In this document: one piece after another, positions 16,816 to 26,872 of the stretch
Position numbering within the stretch: position 1 is the first letter of the stretch
Layout: every line of letters begins with the position of its first letter
Source: Staphylococcus sp. KG4-3
GTDB taxonomy: Bacteria > Bacillota > Bacilli > Staphylococcales > Staphylococcaceae
Direction: 5' to 3'
NCBI RefSeq assembly: GCF_033597815.2
Contig: NZ_CP166245.1
Location: 2,170,001-2,234,000 of the forward strand
Length of the DNA: 64,000 bases
Position numbers and translations under genes: made by a program
Notes under the pieces: generated by a model
Told to the model about the DNA's origin: nothing
What the model saw: only the letters and a program-made list of their open reading frames with translations
Databases searched by the model: none

Positions 16816-17136
16816 ATGCAGTGGTTTAAAGTTATTTTAGCCGGACTAATTGAAATATTGTGGGTAACAGGACTAAATGCTGCTGATTCTTTACTTAGTT
16901 GGGCTAGTACAATCATCGTGATTATAATTAGTTTCTTCCTAGTTATTTCCGCTTGTAAATACCTTCCAGTTGGGACAGTTTATGCTGTCTTTGTTGGTAT
17001 TGGCGCAGTTGGAACTGTAGCAGTAGATATGATCTTTTTGGGTGACCCATTTAACTTTTTAAAAGTCGGCTTAATCATTTTATTAGTTGTTGGTATTATT
17101 GGATTAAAATTATCAACAGAGGAGGCTGAAAGCTGA
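16816..17136 (+). CDS. Paired SMR-family exporter subunit, first
   Basis: A 106-residue small multidrug resistance protein with four helices and the essential membrane glutamate E13 (LAGLIEILWVTGL). Few positive charges lie in its loops, unlike the next protein. The ATG follows AAAGGAGG. The next gene starts on the last base of this stop codon, so both are made together and probably form an antiparallel heterodimer, as in YkkCD/EbrAB-type pairs that export cationic drugs or guanidinium-like compounds. I see no guanidine riboswitch upstream, so the substrate is open. Confidence 0.87.
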   Translation: MQWFKVILAGLIEILWVTGLNAADSLLSWASTIIVIIISFFLVISACKYLPVGTVYAVFVGIGAVGTVAVDMIFLGDPFNFLKVGLIILLVVGIIGLKLSTEEAES

Positions 17137-17450
17137 TGGCTTGGTTTATATTATTTATCGCAGGACTATTAGAAGTCATCGGCGTTGTTATTTTAAATGA
17201 AATTGCACGAACTAAAAAGAAATGGTTAGTCATACTCTTAGCTGTCGCTTTTGTCTGTAGTTTTAGCACACTTAAAGTAGCAATGAACGATATACCAATG
17301 GGAACTGCTTACGCCATTTGGAGTGGAATTGGTACTGGAGGCGGCACTTTAGTTGGTATGCTCATCTATAATGAATCTAAAAGTATAAAGCGCATTTTCT
17401 TTATTGGTCTCATTATCTTATCCATTGTTGGATTAAAATTAGTAAACTAA
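17136..17450 (+). CDS. Paired SMR-family exporter subunit, second
   Basis: A 104-residue SMR protein with four helices and the essential glutamate E13 (IAGLLEVIGVVIL). It carries clusters of positive charge in the first loop (RTKKKW) and third loop (NESKSIKR), giving a topology bias opposite to its partner, the pattern expected for a fixed antiparallel heterodimer. Translation is coupled to the upstream gene through a one-base overlap (TGATG). Together they form a proton-coupled efflux pump. Confidence 0.87.
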   Translation: MAWFILFIAGLLEVIGVVILNEIARTKKKWLVILLAVAFVCSFSTLKVAMNDIPMGTAYAIWSGIGTGGGTLVGMLIYNESKSIKRIFFIGLIILSIVGLKLVN

Positions 17451-17557
17451 ATTTTACAGATTATAAAACGCTTTCATATTTTTCTATATAATCATTACTT
17501 TTATTTGTTTGACTCAATGAAATTTACTATACTTTGATATAAAGGAAGTGATTATAC

Positions 17558-18514
17558 ATGGTAAAAGTTTATATAGCAGGTCCAATTCCAGAGGTAGGAC
17601 TCAACTTATTAAAAGATCAAGGTTTTGAAGTTGATATGTATGAGGGCAAAGGCATTATTGATAAAGAAACACTAAAAGAAGGTATAAAAGATGCCGATGC
17701 ATTAATTAGCCTACTTTCAACAAATGTAGATAAAGATGTGATTGATGCAGCAAGTAATTTAAAAATAATTGCGAATTATGGTGCAGGTTTTAATAATATA
17801 GATGGCGATTATGCACGTCAACGCAATATAGATGTAACTAATACACCTAAAGCATCAACTAACTCAACAGCCGAATTAACATTTGGCCTTGTACTCTCAG
17901 CTGCAAGACGTATTGTAGAAGGAGATAAATTATGCCGTACAACTGGTTTTGATGGATGGGCGCCATTATTTTTCCGTGGTAGAGAAGTTTCTGGTAAGAC
18001 TATTGGTATAATCGGTCTTGGAGAAATAGGTTGTGCAGTGGCAAAACGTGCCAAAGCATTTGATATGAATGTACTTTATACAGGCCCTAATCAAAAAGTT
18101 GATAGAGAACGAGAAATAGGCGCCAAATATGTAGATTTAGAAACATTATTAAAAAATGCAGATTTTGTAACAATAAATGCTGCATATAATCCAAACATGC
18201 ACCACCAGATTGACACTGAGCAATTCGAAATGATGAAACCAACAAGTTACCTTATTAATGCATCAAGAGGGCCTATTGTCCATGAACAAGCCTTAGTACA
18301 AGCTTTAAAAGATAAAGAAATTGAAGGCGCAGCATTAGACGTTTTTGAATTCGAACCAGAGATCAATGATGAACTTAAAAAATTGGACAATGTTGTACTA
18401 ACACCACATATTGGTAATGCAACATTTGAATCTCGAGATATGATGTCTAAGATTGTTGCAAATGATACAGTTAGTAAATTGACTAACAATAAACCTAAAT
18501 ACGTAGTTAATTAA
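17558..18514 (+). CDS. D-2-hydroxyacid dehydrogenase (NAD-dependent)
   Basis: A 318-residue D-isomer-specific 2-hydroxyacid dehydrogenase. The NAD-binding motif is GIIGLGEIG with a downstream Arg-rich helix, and the catalytic triad is visible as Arg in NASRGPIV (near 236), Glu in DVFEFEPEI (near 266) and His in TPHIGNATFES (near 283). It reduces a 2-oxo acid to a D-hydroxy acid; in S. aureus the syntenic gene is annotated as a glycerate/glyoxylate-type dehydrogenase. The ATG follows AAGGAAGTGA. It stands alone and ends in a bidirectional terminator shared with the monooxygenase gene. Confidence 0.88.
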   Translation: MVKVYIAGPIPEVGLNLLKDQGFEVDMYEGKGIIDKETLKEGIKDADALISLLSTNVDKDVIDAASNLKIIANYGAGFNNIDGDYARQRNIDVTNTPKASTNSTAELTFGLVLSAARRIVEGDKLCRTTGFDGWAPLFFRGREVSGKTIGIIGLGEIGCAVAKRAKAFDMNVLYTGPNQKVDREREIGAKYVDLETLLKNADFVTINAAYNPNMHHQIDTEQFEMMKPTSYLINASRGPIVHEQALVQALKDKEIEGAALDVFEFEPEINDELKKLDNVVLTPHIGNATFESRDMMSKIVANDTVSKLTNNKPKYVVN

Positions 18515-18554
18515 AGTTTTATATCCTTATTCTATTAATTATTAACAACAAATA

Positions 18555-18602
18555 AAGAACCTAGAAACCCGTTTTACAATTCAAACGTATTTCTAGGTTC
18601 TT
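18555..18602. terminator. Bidirectional terminator
   Basis: AAGAACCTAGAAA (18555-18567) pairs exactly with TTTCTAGGTTCTT (18590-18602). It lies between the convergent hydroxyacid dehydrogenase and monooxygenase genes. Confidence 0.88.
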
Positions 18603-18617
18603 ATTTATTACAGTATT

Positions 18618-19742
18618 TTATTTGCTCTTTGATTTGTATAAAAATTTTGTTTCTCTAGATACCAATTGATTTGGTGTTAACTTAGCAATTTTATTTCTTA
18701 AAGCAATCAATATTCTATTACTTAGTTGTGCCACTTTACCTATTTTTCTAGACTTTTTGATTACTTTCTTTGTATGTTTAACGCGTAACTTATCATATCT
18801 TTGAAGTGCTTCTTCAAATGGATACGACTCCAAACAATTTGCAAGTACAATGGCATCTTCCATAGCTTGTCCTGCACCTTGTCCCATGTTTGGGGTAGTT
18901 GCATGTGCTGCGTCGCCTAAGAGTATTACGCGTTGATATACGAATGCTTTCAATGGTTGTAAATCATACATATCGTGTAATAAGATTTCCGTTTCACTTT
19001 GTTTGTCTAAAATCTGCCTAACTTCATTGGGAAAATGATTAAATCTAGCTTGTAAGTGAGGCTTACCATAAGATTTTAACGTAGCATCTTTTGCTTTAGC
19101 ATTAATTGAAATAAACCAATATGCTTTATTATTCAATAGCGGGACAATTCCCACTCTTCCTTTAGATGACCAATATTCTTTGGCAACGTTGTCTGGTTTA
19201 ATATTTACATCCTCTACTAAGCCTCTAAATACTGTATAGCCTTGATACAATGTTTTACTATTAGTCACTACTGTATTACGAACATGAGAGTGTATACCAT
19301 CTGCACCAATACATAAATCAAATGCTTCTGATTGTTGTTCTGAGAAATGTAATTCAACTTTCAAGGCGCCACTATCCACGTGTGTTACTTTATGATTTGT
19401 AAATATGATAGAGTCTGGTACATACGATTTAATAACATCTAATAACCCTTGTCTTGTCATAGTTAAATTCACAGTATTCTTTTTAAGTTTTGCTTTATTT
19501 AACACATTTCCTTTGTCGTCCAATACTTCCATTATATCTATAATTTGCCCAATATTTTTAATACCTTTAGCTAAATCATGTTTGCCTAATTTATCAATGA
19601 CATTGCCGCCGATACCTATACCTGCTCCAACTTCAGCTATTTCACTATTTTTCTCAAACACCTTTATTTCATGTCCTTGCTCCTTTAATAAAGCTGCTGC
19701 GGTTAAACCACCAATGCCTGCTCCAACTATAGCTATTTTCAT
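18618..19742 (-). CDS. FAD-dependent monooxygenase (PHBH-fold)
   Basis: A 374-residue class A flavoprotein monooxygenase. The FAD-binding GAGIGGLTAAALL lies at residues 6-18 with an acidic end of strand two (KVFEKN), the DG fingerprint is CIGADGIHSHVR (near 155), and the second FAD motif is LLGDAAHATTPNMGQGAGQAMED (near 283-305). It would hydroxylate an aromatic-type substrate with NAD(P)H and oxygen. I chose the ATG at 19742; the in-frame TTG at 19748 lies only four bases after the GGAG site. It is 45 bases downstream of sagA and could be read through from it. The substrate is unknown. Confidence 0.85.
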   Translation of the reverse strand: MKIAIVGAGIGGLTAAALLKEQGHEIKVFEKNSEIAEVGAGIGIGGNVIDKLGKHDLAKGIKNIGQIIDIMEVLDDKGNVLNKAKLKKNTVNLTMTRQGLLDVIKSYVPDSIIFTNHKVTHVDSGALKVELHFSEQQSEAFDLCIGADGIHSHVRNTVVTNSKTLYQGYTVFRGLVEDVNIKPDNVAKEYWSSKGRVGIVPLLNNKAYWFISINAKAKDATLKSYGKPHLQARFNHFPNEVRQILDKQSETEILLHDMYDLQPLKAFVYQRVILLGDAAHATTPNMGQGAGQAMEDAIVLANCLESYPFEEALQRYDKLRVKHTKKVIKKSRKIGKVAQLSNRILIALRNKIAKLTPNQLVSRETKFLYKSKSK

Positions 19743-19787
19743 TTTCAAACCACTCCATATTTCCCTAGTCTTCTCTATTGTTATTGT

Positions 19788-20564
19788 TTATAAATAGTAA
19801 TCTTTTTTTACATGATCTTTTTTTATACCTAAATCATCATAGTAACGTTGCATAAAGGTTGCGATGTTTTCATCCCATTCAATATCACTAGCATATTGAT
19901 GTTCTCCTGGGGATTCTGGATTCCAACGCATTTGATATAACGAAAGTTGCTTATTTTCAAAATAATTATTTCTTACAAATTTAGCACCACCCATAATTGC
20001 CTTTTCTGGTGAGGTCCACTTCTGTTTCTTTGCAAAACTACTACCAGTATGAACAGCATCTTCATCAAATGCGCCTATGCCATAAAAGTTATAGTAGTGC
20101 TCTCCATCATCTTTAATACCTTTAGCTAAATCTGACTGGCCATTACCAGTTTCTACAAGCGCATGACTCACTAAATATAGCACGTTCACTTCATATTTAT
20201 CTTGTGCTTTTAAAAACGCCTTACCTTTATTTTTTAAAATGCCCTTATCTTTTAAAATATTGTTTAATTCCTTTTCAGACATTGGCACTTTTTCAGAAAT
20301 ATCCATGTGGTTCAAATTATCTTTCTCATTATTAACATTCATTGCTTGCTTTACATCATTTTTTGAAGCTACAACAAATTGACCATCCTTTTCAGTCATA
20401 TTTAATGTACCTGCTCCAACTTGCTTATCAACCGCTTCATCAAAAGTGTGGGTCTTGCGATTATCAAATAAATCTGTTTCATTAATAACCAATAAAACAA
20501 CAAATATTAATACAATTAGCCCCACCAAAATCAATGGTAATTTACGCTTTAGATTTTCATTCAT
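19788..20564 (-). CDS. sagA: Membrane-anchored N-acetylglucosaminidase SagA type
   Basis: A 258-residue glucosaminidase. An N-terminal membrane anchor (about residues 10-27, no cleavage site) is followed by a spacer and a GH73-type catalytic domain from about 95. The likely catalytic Glu is E138 in SHALVETGNG, followed by the YNFYGIGAFDEDA motif. These enzymes cut the glycan strand and set its length. The position, between the hydroxyacid dehydrogenase and fdhA regions, matches my memory of S. aureus sagA. The ATG at 20564 has a GGGGT site. It lies 27 bases after the small membrane gene and is probably co-transcribed with it. Confidence 0.87.
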   Translation of the reverse strand: MNENLKRKLPLILVGLIVLIFVVLLVINETDLFDNRKTHTFDEAVDKQVGAGTLNMTEKDGQFVVASKNDVKQAMNVNNEKDNLNHMDISEKVPMSEKELNNILKDKGILKNKGKAFLKAQDKYEVNVLYLVSHALVETGNGQSDLAKGIKDDGEHYYNFYGIGAFDEDAVHTGSSFAKKQKWTSPEKAIMGGAKFVRNNYFENKQLSLYQMRWNPESPGEHQYASDIEWDENIATFMQRYYDDLGIKKDHVKKDYYL

Positions 20565-20591
20565 TATGTGAAATAACCCCTTATCCTACAC

Positions 20592-20912
20592 TTATTTTGT
20601 TAATGTAACATAAGCAAATACAATAGCAATTAAAACAATTATAAAGGAAACATTAATTACTATTCTCATACCTTTTCGATCTCTAAATAACGTGTTAAAT
20701 ATAGTTAAACTAATGACTAGAGATAACACAAACATCGTCATCGCCATTAAAATATTAAAAGTTAATAAAAATACAATTCCAATAACTAGAAATATATTAG
20801 ACATTATAGCTGAGATTTTTATCATTTTCGGATTGATACGTCTTCCACTCCTTGCCTTAAATAATAAGTTAAATAAAACACTAATAATAGAAATTGTATC
20901 ACATTTAATCAT
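20592..20912 (-). CDS. Small membrane protein of unknown function upstream of sagA
   Basis: A 106-residue open frame with three hydrophobic segments in its last 75 residues (about 31-54, 55-70 and 85-103). The first roughly 28 residues are doubtful: the ATG at 20912 has only a weak GAAAG site, and an internal GGAGTGG lies near 20854 without a well-spaced ATG. I do not recognise the family. Its 27-base spacing to sagA suggests co-expression with the glucosaminidase, perhaps as a membrane partner, but this is inference. Confidence 0.55.
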   Translation of the reverse strand: MIKCDTISIISVLFNLLFKARSGRRINPKMIKISAIMSNIFLVIGIVFLLTFNILMAMTMFVLSLVISLTIFNTLFRDRKGMRIVINVSFIIVLIAIVFAYVTLTK

Positions 20913-21069
20913 CTTTCAATATGTCATTTTAAAAACAGTAACAGTAAGTTAATCAAAAGAAAATCAAATTTCATGATTAATTTTTGTATATTTCTAACTG
21001 TTTATTTACTTTTTAAGTAAATAAATATGTATCAATTGATGTCGATTAACCCTACCTATGAACATAGTA

Positions 21070-21101
21070 GAGGCTAGGACAATAATAACTATCCTAGCCT
21101 C
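21070..21101. terminator. Terminator after the fdhA operon
   Basis: GAGGCTAGGA (21070-21079) pairs with TCCTAGCCTC (21092-21101), a 10-bp stem, 34 bases past the DUF1641 stop codon. Confidence 0.8.
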
Positions 21102-21134
21102 GCTTATTTTTTAAATTTTATAATTGCAAACTTT

Positions 21135-21602
21135 CTATTCTCTAGACATGCCTCTTAGCATGTTCAGCATGTAGGTTAAACTACGATTCATTTCATCATC
21201 TTTCAATATACCCATTAAACCAGTAATAGATGTCTTTTGATTAGGGTTTGCTTTATTAGCAACACTCAAACCTTTATTTACCTTATTAAGCATTGTAGAT
21301 AAATCATTTACATCTAAGTCACCAAGTAAGAACACAAGTGAAGCCATATTTGAAATTAACCCTGTATACTGTTCTTTGTTGAGTTCAACTGCAAACTTGT
21401 TAGCAATGACGCCTCTGCTTTTCACTGCACCGGATAATGCATCTAATAATTTAGCATCATCTAATGTACTGATAATATTAATTGCTTTTAAGATACTATC
21501 TTTATTGGCAACAATTGCATCTGTAACTTCCGCCAAACTATCTTGTTTCAGTTCTTCTTCGGACTTTTGCATACGTTTAATATTAGTTATTCTTTCAGCC
21601 AT
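21135..21602 (-). CDS. DUF1641 formate-dehydrogenase-associated protein
   Basis: A 155-residue, mostly helical soluble protein of the DUF1641 (YrhD) family. The conserved part is near residues 75-110 (KEQYTGLISNMASLVFLLGDLDVNDLSTMLNK, in several pieces). It is encoded directly after fdhA with a one-base overlap (TAATG). In bacilli and staphylococci it regularly accompanies the YrhE-type formate dehydrogenase, so a maturation or partner role is likely, but no activity is established. Confidence 0.82.
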   Translation of the reverse strand: MAERITNIKRMQKSEEELKQDSLAEVTDAIVANKDSILKAINIISTLDDAKLLDALSGAVKSRGVIANKFAVELNKEQYTGLISNMASLVFLLGDLDVNDLSTMLNKVNKGLSVANKANPNQKTSITGLMGILKDDEMNRSLTYMLNMLRGMSRE

Positions 21603-24556
21603 TATTTATCCACCTGACTTCCTGGGAATGTATAATCCTCACGTTTCCATTTGTCTTGAACTCGAACACTATATTGTGGTTGACGTTGTTTATTAACACG
21701 GAAGTTCGTAGGATTCAGTGGTGATTTACCTCTACGCGTTTTCACTTCCATACGACAACTTGTGCGTTTGTATGATGGCGTATCTGTATCTTTATCAACA
21801 TCACTATTAGTTAATAAGTTGATTGCACCTTTATCACCATGAACCATTGCATTATTATTTAAAGGAATATAAATTTGTTTACCTTTTACTCTATCTGTTA
21901 CGTGAGCAATTAATTCTGCTTCGCCAGTTTCAGAAATTAATTTAATTTCTGCGCCTTCATGAATATCTCTTTCTTTAGCAAGTTCAGGAGATATTTCTAC
22001 GAATGCATGTGGCATTTTATATTCCAATCCTGGTACTTTATAAGTCATATTACCTTCATGGAAATGTTCTAATAAACGTCCGTTATTAACATGTAAGTCA
22101 TACTCTTCGTTCACTTTAAAGAAATTATCAAATGTTAATGGATAGAAATTAGCCTTACCATCTTCAAAATTAAATCCATTAAGATATAACGTTGGTTCGT
22201 CTGTACCATCTTCAGCAACTGGCCATTGCAAACTATTATATCCTTCAAGTCTGTCGTAACTTACCCCTGAATAAAGCGGTGTAACTCTAGCAATTTCATC
22301 CATTATTTCGCTTGGATGTGTGTAGCCCCAATCATACCCTAATGATTTGGCTACTGCTTGGATAATTTCCCAGTCAGGTTTAGAATCGCCTTTAGTATCT
22401 AAAGCTTGATATAAACGTTGGATACGACGCTCTGTATTTGTAAATGTTCCAGTTTTTTCAAGTGAAGGACTTGCTGGTAATACAACATCTGCAAACGTTG
22501 CTGTAAATGTAAAGAATTCATCTTGTACTACTAAGAATCCAACTTTCTCTAATGCTGCTTGTACATAGTTGATATTAGAATCGACAATCCCCGTATCTTC
22601 ACCATATAGATATAAGGAATCGATTTCACCTTCGTGTATACCTTCCATCATTTGATGATTATCTCTACCAACTTTGCTTGGTAATGCTTCGCCATATTCG
22701 CGTTCGAATTTAGCTCTAATTTCGTCGTCTACAACTTTTTGATAGCCTGGGAATTGATCAGGCATACTGCCCATATCACTACATCCTTGAACATTATTAT
22801 GTCCACGTAAAGGATAAGCACCTGTGCCTGGTTTTCTATAGTTACCTGTCGCTAACAATAAATTAGAAATTGCAGTTGACGTATCACTACCTATATCTTG
22901 TTGTGTAACACCCATAGCCCATGCAATAGATACTGACTTAGCGTCTACTACTTGTTGCGCAAAATCGATTAATTCTTCTTTAGAAATACCTGTAGTTTCT
23001 TCTGCAAATTCCATAGTATATGGTGCTAATGAATTATAATAATCTTCAAAATGGTTTACCCATTCATCAATAAATGACTTGTCATGCAATTCATTATCAA
23101 TAATATATTTTGTTACAGCAGATAACCACACTAAATCTGTACCTGGTTTTGGTTGATAGAAATTATCCGCACGCTCTGCCATTTCATGTTTACGTATATC
23201 AAAAACATTTAAAGTATTGTTATATAATTTATGCCCTCGTTTAATACGAGATGCAATCACTGGATGTGCTTCTGCTGTATTTGTACCTATCAATACAACC
23301 ATATCTGCAATCTCAAGATCGTCTATTGAGCCTGAGTCACCGCCATGTCCTACAGTTCTAAATAACCCTTTAGTCGCTGGCGCTTGACAATAACGTGAGC
23401 AATTATCTACATTATTTGTACCAATAACTTGTCTAGCGAGTTTTTGCATGAGATAAGATTCTTCATTTGTAGCTTTAGAAGAAGAAATAAATGCTAAACC
23501 ATCAGAGCCGTGCGATGCTTTCACCTTGTTAAAATTGTCCGCAACAACTTTCAATGCTTCTTCCCATTCAACCTCTTCAAACTGCCCATTTTTACGTACT
23601 AAAGGCTTCGTTAAACGTTCATCTGAATCAACATAATCCCAACCAAATTTTCCTTTAACACAAGAAGAAATTTTATTTGCTGGTGATTCATGTTGTGGCT
23701 GAACCTTTAACACTTCTCTATCTTTTGTCCACACATCGAAAGAACAACCTACACCACAGTATGTACACACTGTCTTAGTTTTTTCGATACGTTCTTCGCG
23801 CATAGCCGCTTCTGAGTCTGAAACAGCAAACAACGGACCATAACCGGGCTCTGCTTTTTTAGTTAAATCAATCATCGCTGCAAGTGAACCTGGCTCTAAA
23901 TCTGTCATGTAACCTGCGTTACCTTCCATATTCACTTCCATCATTGCATTACATGGACATACCGTTGCACATTGTCCACAGCCTACACATGATGAATCAT
24001 TTATCGTTGTATCATTGTCCCAGATTACTCGTGGCTGTTGACGTTCCCAATCAATTGTAAGTGTTTCGTTAACTTGAACGTCTTGGCAAACTTCAACGCA
24101 ACGACCACACAAAATACATTGATTTGGGTCATAACGATAGAATGGACCGTAATCTTTTTCATAGGGTTTTTCCTTATATTCATAAGTTTGATGTTCTAAT
24201 CCCCATTGATCCATTGTATTGTGAATTTCACAGTCACCATTGTTATAATCACACACTGTACAATAAAGCATATGCTTTTCTAAAATTCTATCAAGTGCTT
24301 CTTTTTGACTTGTTTGGACTTTGTCGTTTTGCGTATTAACAATCATTGGTTTGTCTATCGTCGTGCTACATGCTCGTTGCATTTTACCATCAATTTCCAC
24401 AGTACATGTATCACAAGTTTGGATAGGACCTAACGATTCGTTATAGCATATCGACGGAACAAAAGTATCTTGTGATTTAATAAACTGAAGTAAATTTGTT
24501 CCGGGTTCCACAAGATAGTCTTTACCGTCTAAAGAGACAATTAAATGTTCTTGCAT
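21602..24556 (-). CDS. fdhA: Formate dehydrogenase alpha subunit, cysteine form
   Basis: A 984-residue molybdopterin iron-sulfur enzyme. In order: an N-terminal 2Fe-2S ferredoxin domain (Cys in [16 protein letters not shown]), a His-Cys [4Fe-4S] segment ([15 protein letters not shown]), two [4Fe-4S] ferredoxin motifs ([12 protein letters not shown] and [12 protein letters not shown]), a molybdopterin-domain [4Fe-4S] site (CTYCGVGC), then bis-MGD domains. The active-site position, selenocysteine in E. coli FdhF, is Cys near residue 390 (NCSRYCQAP), so no UGA recoding is needed. The ATG at 24556 follows AGGGGTGA; the upstream GTG overlaps that site. No NAD-binding beta subunit is adjacent, so the electron acceptor is not evident. 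Confidence 0.93.
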   Translation of the reverse strand: MQEHLIVSLDGKDYLVEPGTNLLQFIKSQDTFVPSICYNESLGPIQTCDTCTVEIDGKMQRACSTTIDKPMIVNTQNDKVQTSQKEALDRILEKHMLYCTVCDYNNGDCEIHNTMDQWGLEHQTYEYKEKPYEKDYGPFYRYDPNQCILCGRCVEVCQDVQVNETLTIDWERQQPRVIWDNDTTINDSSCVGCGQCATVCPCNAMMEVNMEGNAGYMTDLEPGSLAAMIDLTKKAEPGYGPLFAVSDSEAAMREERIEKTKTVCTYCGVGCSFDVWTKDREVLKVQPQHESPANKISSCVKGKFGWDYVDSDERLTKPLVRKNGQFEEVEWEEALKVVADNFNKVKASHGSDGLAFISSSKATNEESYLMQKLARQVIGTNNVDNCSRYCQAPATKGLFRTVGHGGDSGSIDDLEIADMVVLIGTNTAEAHPVIASRIKRGHKLYNNTLNVFDIRKHEMAERADNFYQPKPGTDLVWLSAVTKYIIDNELHDKSFIDEWVNHFEDYYNSLAPYTMEFAEETTGISKEELIDFAQQVVDAKSVSIAWAMGVTQQDIGSDTSTAISNLLLATGNYRKPGTGAYPLRGHNNVQGCSDMGSMPDQFPGYQKVVDDEIRAKFEREYGEALPSKVGRDNHQMMEGIHEGEIDSLYLYGEDTGIVDSNINYVQAALEKVGFLVVQDEFFTFTATFADVVLPASPSLEKTGTFTNTERRIQRLYQALDTKGDSKPDWEIIQAVAKSLGYDWGYTHPSEIMDEIARVTPLYSGVSYDRLEGYNSLQWPVAEDGTDEPTLYLNGFNFEDGKANFYPLTFDNFFKVNEEYDLHVNNGRLLEHFHEGNMTYKVPGLEYKMPHAFVEISPELAKERDIHEGAEIKLISETGEAELIAHVTDRVKGKQIYIPLNNNAMVHGDKGAINLLTNSDVDKDTDTPSYKRTSCRMEVKTRRGKSPLNPTNFRVNKQRQPQYSVRVQDKWKREDYTFPGSQVDK

Positions 24557-24793
24557 AATCTTCACCCCTATTATTTATTCTACCCATGTAAAAACTTCAT
24601 AAGATGTTGGTCAACATTCCATCTAAAAAGCCCCACACTTTTTAAGATAATGTTACTTACATTGTATATGTATTTACATTAAATGTTAAGGTATTCTATT
24701 ATATTTCACTGTTTTTTATTTTTTATTTAGTATATAGCGCAAAATTAAACGTATAGAACATGAAACTATTACCATTACAATAGCCAAAATAAA

Positions 24794-24833
24794 AAAGCTA
24801 TATATTTACATGATAGTGCAAACATATAGCTTT
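24794..24833 (-). terminator. Terminator of lcpC
   Basis: AAAGCTATAT (24794-24803) pairs with ATATAGCTTT (24824-24833). The minus strand ends in a T-run (complement of 24788-24796). It lies just after the lcpC stop. The remainder of 24566-24790 has no recognised feature besides the fdhA leader. Confidence 0.8.
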
Positions 24834-24838
24834 ATAAA

Positions 24839-25801
24839 TTATATACCTAGATTATTTTTAATTGTTGATTCTATTTCACTTAATGAACTTTCACTTGGAA
24901 TGAAGTAATAAAGTCCATCATCTTGTATGCCACCTTGACCTTCTAATTGATGTCTATTGACAGTGTCATTAGCATCTTTATAATTACTTCTAACTTTATT
25001 TAATTGTCCAACTGTTAAATCTGTCTTAACGTTGTCCTCAATGTGATTCATCAATGAATTAAAGTGTGTAACTGAACTTACACTTGTTAACTTGTTCGCA
25101 AGACCTTGTATAACTAATTGTTGACGTTCTTGACGTCCAAAGTCTCCGCCTGCGCCATCTTCTTTACGACTTCTAATAAATGCCATTGCTTCTTTGCCGT
25201 CCATTTTTGTGTTTTCACCTTGGTTAAACTGGTAGCCATCATAAGAAAATGTAGCGTTACTTGTTACTGAGATACCGCCAACCGTATCTATCATATCTTT
25301 CATACCATCCATATCTATCGTTGCGTAATGATCGATTGGGACATTTAATAATTTTTCGACTGATTTTACTGCCATATCTGGACCGCCATAAGCATAGGCG
25401 TGGTTAATTTTTTCAGTAGTTCCTTTACCTACGATATCAGCTTGTGTGTCTCTAGGGATACTTACAATTTCAGTTGTTTTCTTTTGTGGGTTTATCGATA
25501 GTACCATCACCGTATCACTACGTTGTCCGCCTCCAGCTGCATCCCTTTTAGCATCTGAATCTACACCGAATAACGCTATAGTAAATGGATCACCATCATC
25601 TAAATTCACATTTTTATCTCTTAATGCTGATTTATCTCTATCTAATGGGTTGTGTATTGACCCGCCGACAGAAAATATTTTGAACCCTAGGTAAATCACT
25701 GCTAGTAAAGCAAATAAAACTAATATCCCAAAAAACCATAAAAATATTTTAGCAGGTAAGCCCATTTTCCTATTCTTCTCAGAACGATTCACTCTTATCA
25801 T
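24839..25801 (-). CDS. lcpC: LytR-CpsA-Psr family wall-glycopolymer ligase, LcpC type
   Basis: A 320-residue membrane-anchored LCP enzyme. After a short cytoplasmic basic stretch there is one membrane helix (about 18-40), then the LCP domain outside the cell: FTIALFGVDSD near 75, RSDTVMVLSINP near 94, SIPRDTQADI near 114, KINHAYAYGGPDMAV near 132 and the Arg cluster KEAMAFIRSRKEDGAGGDFGR in pieces near 205-225, which bind the polyprenyl pyrophosphate substrate. LCP proteins attach teichoic acids or capsule to peptidoglycan. Three paralogues occur in S. aureus; the position beside fdhA matches lcpC (SA2103 from memory). An extra C-terminal domain is absent. Confidence 0.85.
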   Translation of the reverse strand: MIRVNRSEKNRKMGLPAKIFLWFFGILVLFALLAVIYLGFKIFSVGGSIHNPLDRDKSALRDKNVNLDDGDPFTIALFGVDSDAKRDAAGGGQRSDTVMVLSINPQKKTTEIVSIPRDTQADIVGKGTTEKINHAYAYGGPDMAVKSVEKLLNVPIDHYATIDMDGMKDMIDTVGGISVTSNATFSYDGYQFNQGENTKMDGKEAMAFIRSRKEDGAGGDFGRQERQQLVIQGLANKLTSVSSVTHFNSLMNHIEDNVKTDLTVGQLNKVRSNYKDANDTVNRHQLEGQGGIQDDGLYYFIPSESSLSEIESTIKNNLGI

Positions 25802-25925
25802 ACTCCATTTCCGTATTCAATTTTCTATTCTATTTAATAATACATTATATAGTATTACTTTTAAGATGACATAGTTCTTAAGACCTATTATTTATTAAAT
25901 AAAATATTAATAAAGTAAATTAGTT

Positions 25926-26717
25926 TTATTTCTTATATCCATTACCTGAATTCAAAATTGCTAATATTTTTTCATGGCATGCTGGATTGCTAATTATAAA
26001 AGGACCTGCCTTAGAAAAATCTAACTCAGTGTTGTCCAATGTTGTCATTTTCAAACCAAGTTCACTTGCAAATAAAAATTGCGCTGCAATATCCCATGGT
26101 TTAGGATTTGTATTTATATGAGCGCCAAATTGTCCTTTAATAACACGAATTGAATCTAACCCACACGAACCAATACAACGATAGCCAAATGATGCCTCCT
26201 GTAAATCATGAATAGTTTCGTCATTAATCACTAATGAATTAAATGAAATAATCGCCTCTTGTAAATCTATAGGCTCTGGTTTTACAAGTCGCTCTCCATT
26301 TACATGAGCACCGTGTTCTTTAATTGCTTTATATAGTTTTCTATGTGGATAATCGTAGATATAAGACAAAGCAGGTTCTCCATCAACAAAATAGCCTAAG
26401 ATAATACAATAATCCTCTTGTTGTTTAACTAAATTTGTCGTACCGTCTATAGGATCCATTATCCATACGTGCCCTTGTTTAGCATTGATATTAATATTAG
26501 ATTTTTCTTCAGCGAATAATTGGTGGTCTGGAAAGTTTTCAGCTAAAAATTGTTCAAAGTTTTGTTGAATTGATTTATCAACATTTGTCACTAAATCAAA
26601 TCTATTCTGTTTCGTGCTCGTTACCATTTCTTGTATAAGGCTAGGAATAATCTCGTCCAAAGTTTCTAACCAAGTTATTATTGACTCATCTATGTAATTT
26701 AATTGTGCTTTTTCCAT
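25926..26717 (-). CDS. Inositol-monophosphatase-family phosphatase
   Basis: A 263-residue Mg2+-dependent sugar or inositol phosphatase. The metal-binding residues are visible: E70/E71 in FAEEKS, the WIMDPIDGTTNL motif near 85-96, and the C-terminal PKPWDIAAQFLFASELG motif. It could act on inositol-1-phosphate, NADP or 3'-phosphoadenosine phosphate like related SuhB/CysQ-type enzymes; the sequence does not separate these. The ATG at 26717 lacks a strong ribosome site but is the family start (MEKAQ). It lies between lcpC and the RsaI-type RNA, the same order recalled for S. aureus. Confidence 0.85.
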   Translation of the reverse strand: MEKAQLNYIDESIITWLETLDEIIPSLIQEMVTSTKQNRFDLVTNVDKSIQQNFEQFLAENFPDHQLFAEEKSNININAKQGHVWIMDPIDGTTNLVKQQEDYCIILGYFVDGEPALSYIYDYPHRKLYKAIKEHGAHVNGERLVKPEPIDLQEAIISFNSLVINDETIHDLQEASFGYRCIGSCGLDSIRVIKGQFGAHINTNPKPWDIAAQFLFASELGLKMTTLDNTELDFSKAGPFIISNPACHEKILAILNSGNGYKK

Positions 26718-26872
26718 GTGTAGTACACCTCTTTTAAATAGTATGTTAACAAAATAATCGCTATGTATAATTTGTTATATTCTATCATAGAATTATCAAA
26801 GAAATATATGATAGAAACTAACTTTGAAAACTCCTATATTTAAATATGAGGCTTTTAAAGTCCATCTATAAC

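Noticed and set aside
23370..23400. Selenocysteine codon in formate dehydrogenase
   Set aside because: The active-site codon is Cys and the frame has no internal UGA.
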